A DNA stretch of 64,000 bases from Thermomonas haemolytica (GTDB lineage Bacteria > Pseudomonadota > Gammaproteobacteria > Xanthomonadales > Xanthomonadaceae), in NCBI RefSeq assembly GCF_004346265.1, contig NZ_SMAP01000007.1, positions 62,001 through 126,000 of the forward strand. The letters run 5' to 3'. The translations under genes were made by a program, and so were the position numbers. The notes under the pieces were generated by a model, which made no database searches, was not told where the DNA came from, and saw only the letters and a list, made by a program, of their open reading frames with translations. Below are positions 31,226 through 39,176 of this stretch, piece after piece. Position 1 is the stretch's first letter. Each line of letters starts with the position of its first letter.

Positions 31226-32980
31226 TCAGCGCTTTCCCGTGGCCGCGTTGCTTGCCGCCGCCTTGGCCGCTTCCGCCGCGGCGCGCGCGCGCTCGGCCTG
31301 GTCCTGCTGGAACTCGGCCATGTACGGCAGGTCGCGCAGCACCTTCGAATGCGGGTCCAGGGTGTAGCTCTCGTCCGCCGCGATCGCCACCGCGCCCTGC
31401 CCGCCGGTCATCGGCACCTCCACCACGCGGCGGCCGATGCGCACCTGCACCGGCATCGGGAACGTCCGCCCGCCCTCCACCTGCCAGCGCAGGCGCAGCA
31501 TGCCGCCGTCGCGCTCGACCAGCAGCGCCGGCAGCTGCACGGTGCGCAGATAGGCGTCGAAGAACCAGCGGTAGTCGCGCCCGGTGACGCGGTTGACGAT
31601 CGCCACGAAATCATCGGTCGAGGCCTGGCGCGGCCGGAACTGCCCGGGCCGGGGAGCGTCGCTGCCGTACACCAGTTCGCGGATGCTGCGGAAGAAGGCG
31701 TCGTCGCCGATCAGCCCGCGCAGGGTGTGCAGCATCAGCGCACCCTTGTAGTACACGTCGTTGCCCGGGCCGCGGCTGGCATCCGACACGTCCTTCTCCA
31801 GCATCGGATGGCCGGCCACCACCGGGTGCTTCAGCATCAGCACCGAACGCATCTTCATCAGCGCGGCGTAGTACTCCATGTCGCCGCGCAGCCACTGCAG
31901 GTACAGCGGCTGCATGTAGGTGGCGAACCCCTCGTGCAGCCAGAAGTCGTCCCAGTCGGTATTGGTCAGCTGGTTGCCGAACCACTCGTGCGCGAACTCG
32001 TGCTGCAAGAGCCAGTCGTAGCCGGTCTCGGCCTTGCGGTAGTCGTTGCCGTAGGCATTGATGGTCTGGTGCTCCATGCCCAGGTGCGGGGTTTCCACCA
32101 CCCCCATCTTCTCGTCGCCGAACGGGTACGGGCCGATCATCTCCTCGAAGAAATCGAGCATCGGCGCGAACTGCGAAAACAGCCCCTCGGCCTGCGCGCG
32201 ACGGCCCTTGAGGTACCAGAAGCGCAGCGGGATGGTGTTGCCGTAGCGGGATTTGTACTCGGCCTGCAGCAGCTCGTACGGGCCGATGTTGAGCGCGATC
32301 GCGTAGGTGGCCGGCTGGCGCGCGCTCCAGTGGTAGGTGCGCCAGCCGTCCTTCTCGTCCATCCCGGTCTGCACGCCGTTGCTGGCCGCCACCAGCGGCG
32401 CCGGCACCGTGATGTGCTGCACCACCCGCTCGGGCTTGGCCAGCGGGTGGTCGATGCATGGCCACAACAGGTCGCAGCCTTCACCCTGCACCGCGGTGGC
32501 CACCCACGGCTCGCCGGTGGGTGCGGTGGCCCAGACGATGCCGCCGTCCCACGGCGCCTTCTTCGCCTCGTGCGGGTGCCCGGCATAGCGGATGTGCAGC
32601 ACCGGCCGCGCCCCGGCCGGCAGTGGTGACTCCAGCGCGATGCGCATGCGCCCCTCAGGATTGCTCCAGCGCACCGGGCGGCCGTCCACCTCCACCGCGG
32701 ACACCGTGTAATTGCGGTCCAGATCCACCACCAGCGCCTGCAGCGGGCGCGCCAGGCGCAGGGTGAGGTGCGCGTCCGCGTCCAGCCACTTGCGCGCGGG
32801 ATCGACCTTGAACGCGAGGTCCGCCAGTTCGATCGTCGTCGCCAGCTGCTCCGGCGTGCGCGGCAGGCCGGTGGCGGCGGTGGTGGCGGTCAGCGGCGGC
32901 TGCTCGGCGTGCAGGGCGACGGCGGGGACGCACAGGGCGACGGCAAGCAGGCAGCGGCGGACGGGCATGGCGAAGGGCAT
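31226..32980 (-). CDS. Secreted M1-family metallopeptidase
   Basis: A 584-residue M1 (aminopeptidase N-like) zinc peptidase with a signal peptide (hydrophobic stretch CLLAVALCVPAVALHA). The zinc site is HEFAHEWFGNQLTN with the third ligand in FWLHEGFATYM, 18 residues on. The exopeptidase motif usually written GAMEN appears as GMEHQTINAYG. Shorter than E. coli PepN, as is usual for exported members. Start is uncertain: ATG at 32980 is used, ATG 32968 or GTG 32998 are possible. It is divergent from the repeat-protein gene. Confidence 0.88.
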   Translation of the reverse strand: MPFAMPVRRCLLAVALCVPAVALHAEQPPLTATTAATGLPRTPEQLATTIELADLAFKVDPARKWLDADAHLTLRLARPLQALVVDLDRNYTVSAVEVDGRPVRWSNPEGRMRIALESPLPAGARPVLHIRYAGHPHEAKKAPWDGGIVWATAPTGEPWVATAVQGEGCDLLWPCIDHPLAKPERVVQHITVPAPLVAASNGVQTGMDEKDGWRTYHWSARQPATYAIALNIGPYELLQAEYKSRYGNTIPLRFWYLKGRRAQAEGLFSQFAPMLDFFEEMIGPYPFGDEKMGVVETPHLGMEHQTINAYGNDYRKAETGYDWLLQHEFAHEWFGNQLTNTDWDDFWLHEGFATYMQPLYLQWLRGDMEYYAALMKMRSVLMLKHPVVAGHPMLEKDVSDASRGPGNDVYYKGALMLHTLRGLIGDDAFFRSIRELVYGSDAPRPGQFRPRQASTDDFVAIVNRVTGRDYRWFFDAYLRTVQLPALLVERDGGMLRLRWQVEGGRTFPMPVQVRIGRRVVEVPMTGGQGAVAIAADESYTLDPHSKVLRDLPYMAEFQQDQAERARAAAEAAKAAASNAATGKR

Positions 32981-33150
32981 CGGAGGGACTTCCACCACCT
33001 TGGCATGATCTCCGATACGGCGTCACTGTCGTTGGTCATGCGCCGCGGCTGAAGCCCGGCTTCACGCATTCTGAACGCGCACTGGCGGCCCTTTGCGGGG
33101 CGCGGAAATCTCAGCCACGATTCATCCCGAAAACCGCCTACTGCCGGCAA

Positions 33151-33171
33151 GGGCGCGAATGGGTCGCGCCC
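33151..33171 (+). promoter_or_regulatory. Leader hairpin touching the ribosome-binding site
   Basis: GGGCGCGA-atggg-TCGCGCCC forms an 8-bp stem that ends one base before the GGGGAGA ribosome-binding site of the repeat-protein gene. It might modulate translation. Confidence 0.45.
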
Positions 33172-33186
33172 GGGGAGACACCCGCC

Positions 33187-34515
33187 ATGAACTGCATTCC
33201 TGCTTTCCGTCCGCTGGCCCTGGCCGTGCTGGGCTCCGCGCTGGCACTGGGCGCATTGATGCCGGCCGCCGCCCAGGACAGCGGCGATCGCCAAGAAGGA
33301 CGCTGGCAGCGCCAGGCCGAACGCGCACGCCCCAGCCCGCCGCCCGCGCCGGAAAACCGGCCGCCGGCCCCGGCCCCGGCCATGCGTGGGAACGACTTCC
33401 CGCGTCCAGCGCAGGTCGAGCCGCCGGCGGCACGCATCGAGCGCCCGCCGTTCAACCCCGGCCAGGCGGCCCCCGAGATGCGGCTGCCGCGCGGCCAGGA
33501 CGCACAGCGCCAGGAGAACTGGGGCGAGCTGGCCCGCCAGCAGATGCAGCGCCAGCAGCAGGATGCCCAGCGCGAGCAGCAGCGCCAGCGCTTCGACGAG
33601 CAGCGCGTGGCGGACCAGCAGCGCATCGAGATGCAGCGCGAGCAGCAACGCCAGCATTTCGAGGACCAGCGCGTCGCCGACCAGCAGCGGCTGGACATGC
33701 AGCGCGAGCAGCAACGCCAGCGCTTCGAGGACCAGCGCATGGCCGACCCGCAGCAGCGCAACGACGGCAACCGCCCGGCGGAAGCCCCGCGCAGCCCGCA
33801 GGACTGGGCGATCCAGCAGGGCCTGGAGCGCGAGGCGCAGGCGCGCCGCAACGAGCAGGGCCCGCCCGGGCGTCCCGGCTGGCCCGGCAACCGCGGCGAT
33901 GACCGCCCCGGCCGCATCCCGGATGCCGAGCGCCAGCGCCGGATCGAGGAGCAGCGCCGACAACAGGCGCAGTGGCAGCGCGACGAGGCGCGCCGCCGTG
34001 CCGACTACGACCGCCAGCGTGAGCGCCTGGAGCGCGAGCGCCGCAATGCCCAGTACCGCTACCAGCAGGATTACTGGCGGCGCTGGATGGCGGCGCAGGC
34101 GCGCTGGAATGCGTACCGCTTCGACTACTACAACGACCCGTTCTTCTACACGCCCTACAGCTACCGCTACGGCTTCGACGGCCGCTGGTACAGCACCAAC
34201 AGCTACGGCGCGGAAGTCCTGCGCCAGGCAGTGCGCGACGGCTACCGCGAAGGCTGGTACGCCGGCCAGGCCGACCGCTACGACCACTGGCGGTTCGACT
34301 ACCGCGGCAACTACGCGTGGATCGATGGCAGCTACGGCTACCCCGGCTACTACGTCAGCTTCGATGCCTACCGCTACTACTTCCGCCAGGGATTCGAGCG
34401 TGGCTACCGCGACGGCTACTACGGCCGCTACGAATACGGCCGCTACGAAAACGGCAGCGCCGTCATCCTGCCGGCGGTGCTGGGGATGATCCTGGCCTTC
34501 AGCATCATCCACTGA
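33187..34515 (+). CDS. Secreted Gln/Arg-rich repeat protein with a Tyr-rich C-terminus
   Basis: A 442-residue protein I cannot assign to a family. It has a signal peptide (PLALAVLGSALALGALMPAAAQ), then a disordered Pro/Arg-rich part. Residues 129-194 are three tandem 22-residue units beginning REQQRQ, rich in Gln, Arg, Glu and Asp, likely a long charged helix. A Gly/Pro/Arg spacer and a second charged helix follow, then a C-terminal domain (about 290-430) very rich in Tyr, Arg, Gly and Trp, such as DGYREGWYAGQADRY and RGYRDGYYGRYEYG. It ends in a hydrophobic segment AVILPAVLGMILAFSIIH. GGGGAG precedes the ATG and an intrinsic terminator follows, so it is a single-gene unit. A cell-envelope structural role is a guess. 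Confidence 0.85.
   Translation: MNCIPAFRPLALAVLGSALALGALMPAAAQDSGDRQEGRWQRQAERARPSPPPAPENRPPAPAPAMRGNDFPRPAQVEPPAARIERPPFNPGQAAPEMRLPRGQDAQRQENWGELARQQMQRQQQDAQREQQRQRFDEQRVADQQRIEMQREQQRQHFEDQRVADQQRLDMQREQQRQRFEDQRMADPQQRNDGNRPAEAPRSPQDWAIQQGLEREAQARRNEQGPPGRPGWPGNRGDDRPGRIPDAERQRRIEEQRRQQAQWQRDEARRRADYDRQRERLERERRNAQYRYQQDYWRRWMAAQARWNAYRFDYYNDPFFYTPYSYRYGFDGRWYSTNSYGAEVLRQAVRDGYREGWYAGQADRYDHWRFDYRGNYAWIDGSYGYPGYYVSFDAYRYYFRQGFERGYRDGYYGRYEYGRYENGSAVILPAVLGMILAFSIIH
33571..33768 (+). repeat. Three tandem 66-bp units in the repeat-protein gene
   Basis: Units at 33571, 33637 and 33703 each encode about REQQRQ(R/H)F(E/D)(D/E)QR(V/M)AD plus a Gln/Arg-rich end. Two are nearly identical in protein and the third diverges after MADP. 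Confidence 0.85.
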
Positions 34516-34535
34516 GGCGCGCCCTTTCGCCTCCT

Positions 34536-34568
34536 CAACGCCCGGCCCGGTGCCGGGCGTTGTCTTTT
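34536..34568 (+). terminator. Intrinsic terminator of the repeat-protein gene
   Basis: CAACGCCCGGC-ccggt-GCCGGGCGTTG is a perfect 11-bp stem followed by TCTTTT, 20 bases after the stop. Confidence 0.85.
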
Positions 34569-34587
34569 CGGGGCACGGCCAGGCCGT

Positions 34588-34854
34588 TCAGCGCAATTGG
34601 CTGTCCTTGCTGCCGCGGCGGTTGTAGCCGGCGAACGCGGCCTCCTCGGCATCGCGCGCCTGCTGGCAGGCCACGCACAGGCGCACGCCGGGGATGGCCT
34701 TGCGCCGCGCCTCGGGGATCACCGCCTCGCATTCCTCGCAGTGCGTCAACCCCGGCCCGCTGGGGAGCCGGCTGCGCGCCCGCGCGATGCCGTCCTTCAC
34801 GGTCGCATCGATCTGCTCCTGGACCGCTCCGTCGCCTGCCCAACCGGTGGCCAT
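34588..34854 (-). CDS. DksA/TraR-type zinc-finger protein (YbiI family)
   Basis: An 88-residue protein of the DksA/TraR family, closely resembling E. coli YbiI from memory (same start MA-GWA and the ending GYNRRGSKDSQLR). The C4 zinc finger is CEEC...CVAC, with 17 residues between the pairs. It lacks the long coiled-coil of DksA, so a secondary-channel role at RNA polymerase is uncertain. Start at ATG 34854, preceded by the strong GGGAGGTGGGGC; the longer upstream frame is not needed. It is divergent from the BlaI-like regulator gene. Confidence 0.88.
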   Translation of the reverse strand: MATGWAGDGAVQEQIDATVKDGIARARSRLPSGPGLTHCEECEAVIPEARRKAIPGVRLCVACQQARDAEEAAFAGYNRRGSKDSQLR

Positions 34855-34960
34855 GCCCCACCTCCCGCCGCCTGCCATTGCAATCCCGCCGCGACGATAC
34901 ACCCGGCGCCACTCGCGGGCTGCCCGGGAGCTGAGCGCCGGCATGACCGTTCGTCGAAAA

Positions 34961-34990
34961 TAGAAACATTTTTCTAGACAAAGTTTTCTA
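34961..34990. promoter_or_regulatory. Two overlapping BlaI-type operator palindromes
   Basis: TAGAAACATTTTTCTA (34961-34976) and TAGACAAAGTTTTCTA (34975-34990) are 16-base near-palindromes that share two bases and sit 14 bases apart, 26 bases before the BlaI-like ATG. They are the only AT-rich island for kilobases. TAGA...TCTA dyads of this size suit dimeric BlaI/MecI repressors, so autoregulation of the 35017-37351 pair is likely. Confidence 0.7.
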
Positions 34991-35016
34991 TCAAGTGCAG
35001 CATCCCTCCAACCCCG

Positions 35017-35424
35017 ATGGAATGCCCACGCCTCGCCATGCCCAAGCCCCGCCTGCCGAAGCCGACCCCCGCCGAACTCGAGGTGCTGCGCACGCTCTGG
35101 CAACTCGGCCCCAGCACCGCCCGCCAGGTCCATGAAGCGCAGCAGCGCGAGCGCCCGGAGCTGTCGTACGCGAACGTGCTGCGTCTGCTCCAGATCATGC
35201 ACGGCAAGGGCCTGCTGAGCCGCGACGAACGCCAGCGCGCACACGTCTATGCGCCGGTGCAGGCGCAGGGCTCGCTGCAGAACCGGCTGCTGGACGACCT
35301 CATCCACAAGGCGTTTTCCGGCTCCGGCAAGGCGCTGGTGATGGCGGCGCTACGCGGCAACCGGGTCAGCGACGAGGAGCGTGCCGAAATCCAGCGTTTC
35401 CTGGAGGAGAACCGCGATGCGTGA
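35017..35424 (+). CDS. BlaI/MecI/CopY-family winged-helix repressor
   Basis: A 135-residue regulator. Residues 12-80 form the penicillinase-repressor winged helix (TPAELEVLRTLWQLGPSTAR, LSYANVLRLLQIMHGKGLLSRD); the C-terminal part is the dimerisation region. BlaI-type repressors bind inverted repeats and are cleaved or displaced when the partner protease is activated. The ATG at 35017 is used; MPKPRLPK at 35038 is an alternative. No ribosome-binding site is visible for either, so translation may be leaderless. It overlaps the protease gene by 8 bases. Confidence 0.92.
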   Translation: MECPRLAMPKPRLPKPTPAELEVLRTLWQLGPSTARQVHEAQQRERPELSYANVLRLLQIMHGKGLLSRDERQRAHVYAPVQAQGSLQNRLLDDLIHKAFSGSGKALVMAALRGNRVSDEERAEIQRFLEENRDA

Positions 35425-37351
35425 TGCCTTCTTCCTGCTGGCGCCGGCACTGGGCGCCACCCTGCTCCACTTCCTGTGGCAAGGGACTTTGCTTGCGCTG
35501 CTCGCCTCCGGCGCTCTGGCCCTGCTGCGCGGCGCCCGCGCGCAGACCCGCTACGCCATCGCCTGCCTGGCCCTGTGCGTGGCACTGCTGGCGCCACTGC
35601 TCACCCTGGGCTGGTTGCTGGCCAGCCCGTCGCTTGCCGCATCCGCCGCCGGTGCCGACCTGTCGCCGACGGCGCCCGCCGCGCTCTCCGGCTGGCCATT
35701 GCTGCCCGAGGTCACAGTCTCCGGTGCCGCCGTCCGCTGGCCCTGGCTGGTGCTTGGCTGGGCGGCCGGGGCCGGGCTGCTCTCGCTGCGGATGGCGGGC
35801 GGGCTGCTCTGGATCGGGCGCCTGCGCCGCCGCGCATGGACGGACGAAAATGGCGTGCTGCAGGCCATGGCCGATCCCCTGGCGCTACGCATCGGACTGC
35901 GGAACCCAGTCTTCGTGTGCTTGAGCCGGGACATCGCCTCGCCGGTCGCGGCCGGCTGGTGGCGGCCGATGGTGCTGGTGCCCGCCGCACTGGCCCTGCG
36001 CATGCCAGCGCCGCTGCTCGAGGCACTGATCGCGCACGAACTGGCGCACGTACGTCGCCACGATTACCTGGTCAACCTGCTACAGGGCGTGGTCGAGACC
36101 CTGCTGTTCTACCACCCGGTCGTTTGGTGGCTGTCACGTCGTATCCGCGAGGAGCGCGAGCTCATCGCCGACGATCTGGCCGCCAACGCGCTGGGGGATC
36201 GCCGCCGGCTGGCGCTGGCCCTGGCGGAACTCGACCGCTCGTTCGATGCATCCACCCCCACGCTCCCACGCTTCGCACCGGCCGCCCGAGGAGGCCAGCT
36301 CATGGCACGCATCCAGCATCTGATCCGCCCCCGCCGTTCCGGCATTGCCCGCAGCCAGCTGCTGTCGCTGGCCAGTCTGCCGCTGCTTGGCCTGGCCCTG
36401 GCCGGCATCGCGGCCTATGCGCAGGCCACGCCTGCCCAGACCGCACCCGTGCAAGCCTCCACCGGCCTGCCCCCGCCGCCTCCGCCGGCACCGCCTGCGG
36501 CGCTGGCGGACCCCACGCCGCCTGCACCGCCGGCCGAGCCCGCGCCGCCCGCTCCCCTGGCCCCGCCGGCGGCGCCGCCCCCGCCTCCGCCCCCGCCGCC
36601 GCTCCACATGTCCACCCGCGGCCCCGACGGCAACGGCTACAGCCTGGTCCGCCACGGTACGACCCGCACGATGGCCACGTGGAACCGCGAGGACCAGGCC
36701 GCGCTCGAAGCCGCACGTGCGCGCATCGACGGCGACTTCCTGCTGGTCCGGCGCGGCAAGCAGCACCTGGTGCTGCGCGATCCCGGCCTGCTCGATCAGG
36801 TGGAAGCCGTCTGGGCACCCCTGAACGCACTGGACGGGCAGATGCAGGCCCTGCAGGTGCAGATGGCCCCGCACCAGCAGCGCCTGCATGCATTGCAGGT
36901 GGAGATGGATCGCGCGCAACCGCCCGCCGTGCCGGCGGGGCTGAATGCGGAGACGTCGCGGTTGGCGACGCTGGCCTCGCGCCAGGCGGAACTCGCCGCG
37001 CGCCAGGCCCAGATCGCCCACCGCATGCGCAAGGCCGATGACAGCGAACGCGCCGATCTCGAGCGCCAGCGCAGCGCCCTTGCGGCCGAATCGGATGCAC
37101 TGTCCGCCCAGTTGCGCGAGCAATCGGCCCGGGTGGAGGCGCAGACCCGCCGTATCCGCGTGCAGAGCGAGCAGATGCGCGAGGTGGGCGCGCGCATGGA
37201 GGCCGCCAGCGCGCCCATGCAGGCGATCGGAAAGGACATGGAAGCGCTTGGCCGCCGGATCGAACAGGCCGCGATGGCAGCCGACGGCAAGACCCGCAAG
37301 CTGATCGACGACGCCGTCGCACGCGGACTGGCGCAGCCCCTGCTGCGCTGA
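35417..37351 (+). CDS. BlaR1-like M56 membrane metallopeptidase with a coiled-coil sensor region
   Basis: A 644-residue protein. Three membrane helices precede the cytoplasmic M56 zinc-protease domain (HELAH at residues 207-211, with a downstream RELIADDLAA). A fourth helix (SLPLLGLALAGIAAYAQ) is followed by an extracytoplasmic region: about 60 residues nearly all Pro and Ala, a short globular part (from MSTRGPDGNGYSLV) and a long Gln/Arg/Ala-rich coiled coil to the end. There is no penicillin-binding sensor domain, so a beta-lactam signal is not expected; the sensed stimulus is unknown. It overlaps the repressor gene and has GGAGGAGA before its ATG, fitting a two-gene signalling unit. Confidence 0.9.
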   Translation: MRDAFFLLAPALGATLLHFLWQGTLLALLASGALALLRGARAQTRYAIACLALCVALLAPLLTLGWLLASPSLAASAAGADLSPTAPAALSGWPLLPEVTVSGAAVRWPWLVLGWAAGAGLLSLRMAGGLLWIGRLRRRAWTDENGVLQAMADPLALRIGLRNPVFVCLSRDIASPVAAGWWRPMVLVPAALALRMPAPLLEALIAHELAHVRRHDYLVNLLQGVVETLLFYHPVVWWLSRRIREERELIADDLAANALGDRRRLALALAELDRSFDASTPTLPRFAPAARGGQLMARIQHLIRPRRSGIARSQLLSLASLPLLGLALAGIAAYAQATPAQTAPVQASTGLPPPPPPAPPAALADPTPPAPPAEPAPPAPLAPPAAPPPPPPPPPLHMSTRGPDGNGYSLVRHGTTRTMATWNREDQAALEAARARIDGDFLLVRRGKQHLVLRDPGLLDQVEAVWAPLNALDGQMQALQVQMAPHQQRLHALQVEMDRAQPPAVPAGLNAETSRLATLASRQAELAARQAQIAHRMRKADDSERADLERQRSALAAESDALSAQLREQSARVEAQTRRIRVQSEQMREVGARMEAASAPMQAIGKDMEALGRRIEQAAMAADGKTRKLIDDAVARGLAQPLLR

Positions 37352-37368
37352 AGGACGATGCCGCCGCC

Positions 37369-38151
37369 TCACTCCAGCGGCGGCCACTCCCCCGACTCGA
37401 GGGTGTCGCGGTACGCATGCCAGGTCGCGTAGGCCAGCCACGGCATCGCCACTGCCAATCCCAAGAAGGCGGTGGCGAACGCCAGCACGGTGATCGCCAC
37501 CAGCAGCGCGGCCCACAGCAGCATCACCGGCTTGTTGCGCAGGACCGCGTTCACGCTGGAGACGCAGGCGGTGACCATGTCCACGTCGCGGTCGGCGACC
37601 ATCGGCAGGGAGAAGGCGGAAATCGCGAACGTGAAGGCGGCGAACACCGCGCCGACGCCGCTGCCGACGAGCAGGTATTCGGCCAGGGCGGCGGCATCGC
37701 CCTCCTGCATCGGCCACAGCGCGCTGAGCATCATCCCCGCGCGCGACCACAGCAGGATCACCACGCCCTGCCCCAGCGCATACACCCCGGCCTGGCCGAG
37801 CACCCGCCGCATCATCGCAAGCGAACCGTGCAGGCTGGGCGTGCCGCCGCGCTCCAGGCGGCGGCTGACGCAGTACAGCCCCACCGCCAGCAGCGGTGCC
37901 ACGAACACGAACCCGGACAGCAGCGTGGCCAGCAGCGCGAACCGGCCCAGCCACCAGGCCAGCGCACTTACCGCCAAGCTCAGGACGACGATCGCGCTGC
38001 CGAACGCCAGGCTGATGCCTGGCGCGCGCCGCAGATCCTGCCAGCCCCGCGCCAGCCAGCGCCAGGGCGCATCCCAGTCGAGCCGCCGGCATGGCACCGC
38101 GAATGGCCGCGGCACGGGGTCCGGCAGATGCGGAGGCGGCGGAGCGTGCAT
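37369..38151 (-). CDS. DUF2189-family integral membrane protein
   Basis: A 260-residue protein with about six membrane helices and an N-terminal Pro-rich cytoplasmic tail. Family marks are W-rich WLARGWQDLRRAPGISLAFG, the DRDVDMVTACVSSVNAVLRNK loop and the C-terminal WLAYATWHAYRD. DUF2189 proteins are of unknown function; some sit near cytochrome oxidase genes, but none is here. It is convergent with the M56 protease gene and divergent from the peroxiredoxin gene. Confidence 0.85.
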   Translation of the reverse strand: MHAPPPPHLPDPVPRPFAVPCRRLDWDAPWRWLARGWQDLRRAPGISLAFGSAIVVLSLAVSALAWWLGRFALLATLLSGFVFVAPLLAVGLYCVSRRLERGGTPSLHGSLAMMRRVLGQAGVYALGQGVVILLWSRAGMMLSALWPMQEGDAAALAEYLLVGSGVGAVFAAFTFAISAFSLPMVADRDVDMVTACVSSVNAVLRNKPVMLLWAALLVAITVLAFATAFLGLAVAMPWLAYATWHAYRDTLESGEWPPLE

Positions 38152-38274
38152 GCCGCGACGCTAGCAAAGCCGGCCCGGCCGCGCATGCTGCGGCCGCACA
38201 GCCGGCCGCACCTGCATCCATCCTGCGCCGCCCGGGCGTAAGCTGGGTTGTCCCCACCCCGCCTGGAGCGTCCC

Positions 38275-38877
38275 ATGCGCCGTCTTGCCCTCGCCTGCCT
38301 GCTCGCCGCCGCCCTTCCCTCCGTCGCGCTGGCCGCGCTCAAGCCCGGCACGCCCGCGCCGATGTTCAGCGCGCCGGCGTTCCTCGCCGCGCAGCCCTTC
38401 ACCTTCGACCTCAAGGCCGCGCTGGCCAAAGGCCCGGTGGTGGTCTATTTCTTCCCGGCCGCCTTCACCCCGGGGTGCAACGTCGAAGCTGCGGCGTTCT
38501 CGCAGGCGATCGACAAATTCAAGGCGCACGGCGCCAGCGTGATCGGCGTCACCGCCGGCAACATCGACCAGCTGGCGGAATTCTCCAAGGACACCGAGAA
38601 GTGCGCCGGCAAGTTCCCGGTCGCCGCCGACGAGGGCGCGAAGATCGCCAAGTCCTACGACGCCGTATTGACCCTCAAGCCCGATCTGTCCAGCCGCACG
38701 TCCTACCTCATCGGGCAGGACGGCCGCATCCTCGCCGAGTACGACTCAATGAACCCCAACCAGCACGTCAAGCAGATGCTGGATGCGCTACAGGCCGTGC
38801 ATGCCGGTGCCGGCGGCAAGGGCACGGCCGCGCCGGCCGCGAAGCCATCCCCCAAGTCATCCGCCACGGGCGGCTGA
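38275..38877 (+). CDS. Exported peroxiredoxin (AhpC/TSA/BCP type)
   Basis: A 200-residue thiol peroxidase with a signal peptide (LALACLLAAALPSVALAA). The peroxidatic cysteine is in FFPAAFTPGCNVEA, with a likely resolving cysteine in TEKCAGKFPV five turns on, the arrangement of the BCP/PrxQ group. It would reduce peroxides in the periplasm. The C-terminal 30 residues (Gly/Ala/Lys/Pro/Ser) are disordered. ATG 38275 follows CTGGAGCGTCCC. No thioredoxin partner gene is adjacent. Confidence 0.9.
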   Translation: MRRLALACLLAAALPSVALAALKPGTPAPMFSAPAFLAAQPFTFDLKAALAKGPVVVYFFPAAFTPGCNVEAAAFSQAIDKFKAHGASVIGVTAGNIDQLAEFSKDTEKCAGKFPVAADEGAKIAKSYDAVLTLKPDLSSRTSYLIGQDGRILAEYDSMNPNQHVKQMLDALQAVHAGAGGKGTAAPAAKPSPKSSATGG

Positions 38878-38908
38878 GGCGTGTCGTGCCAATTGCGCCT
38901 GCCGACGC

Positions 38909-39091
38909 TCAGCGCCGGCAGGTGTTGATGCCGATCAGCCGGTACAGCGGGCAGAAATTGAACAGCCCGGTGGCCAGCGGCACCACCCCGATCCAGGCCC
39001 AGACCGGCCCACCGAGCACGGCCCAGGCGATCAGCGCCAGGCCGATGAGGATCCGCAGCCACTTGTCGATGCCACCCACGTTTGCCTGCAT
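38909..39091 (-). CDS. DUF2892-family small membrane protein (YgaP-like membrane part)
   Basis: A 60-residue protein: MQANVGGIDKWLRILIGL, a first helix, then VWAWIGVVPLATGLFNFCPLY, a second helix, and the ending LIGINTCRR. This is the typical DUF2892 pattern (N-terminal VGxxDxxLR and FCPLYxLxGxxTC). In rhodanese proteins such as YgaP the same module is the membrane anchor, but here it stands alone. AAGGAG precedes the ATG by 7 bases. It is convergent with the peroxiredoxin gene. Confidence 0.9.
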   Translation of the reverse strand: MQANVGGIDKWLRILIGLALIAWAVLGGPVWAWIGVVPLATGLFNFCPLYRLIGINTCRR

Positions 39092-39176
39092 GACACGCTC
39101 CTTCGTTGAAAGGATGGTGCGATGAGTATGCACCCGCCGCCCGCCCGTCGCAGGGCCGGGCGGCAGGCGGCCGACA

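Noticed and set aside
33571-33768. Possible CRISPR-like or satellite repeat
   Set aside because: The 66-bp units keep the reading frame and vary at third positions like coding repeats, with no spacers.
37369-38257. Very long minus-strand frame 36134-38257 (707 codons)
   Set aside because: It runs through the M56 protease gene in antisense and then a shifted phase of the DUF2189 gene. The DUF2189 protein, in another phase, has the real membrane helices.
39136-39164. Terminator after the M13 peptidase gene
   Set aside because: The arms pair well (8 bp) but the loop is 13 bases, no T-run follows, and GC-rich gaps give such stems often; mentioned only in the gene entry.
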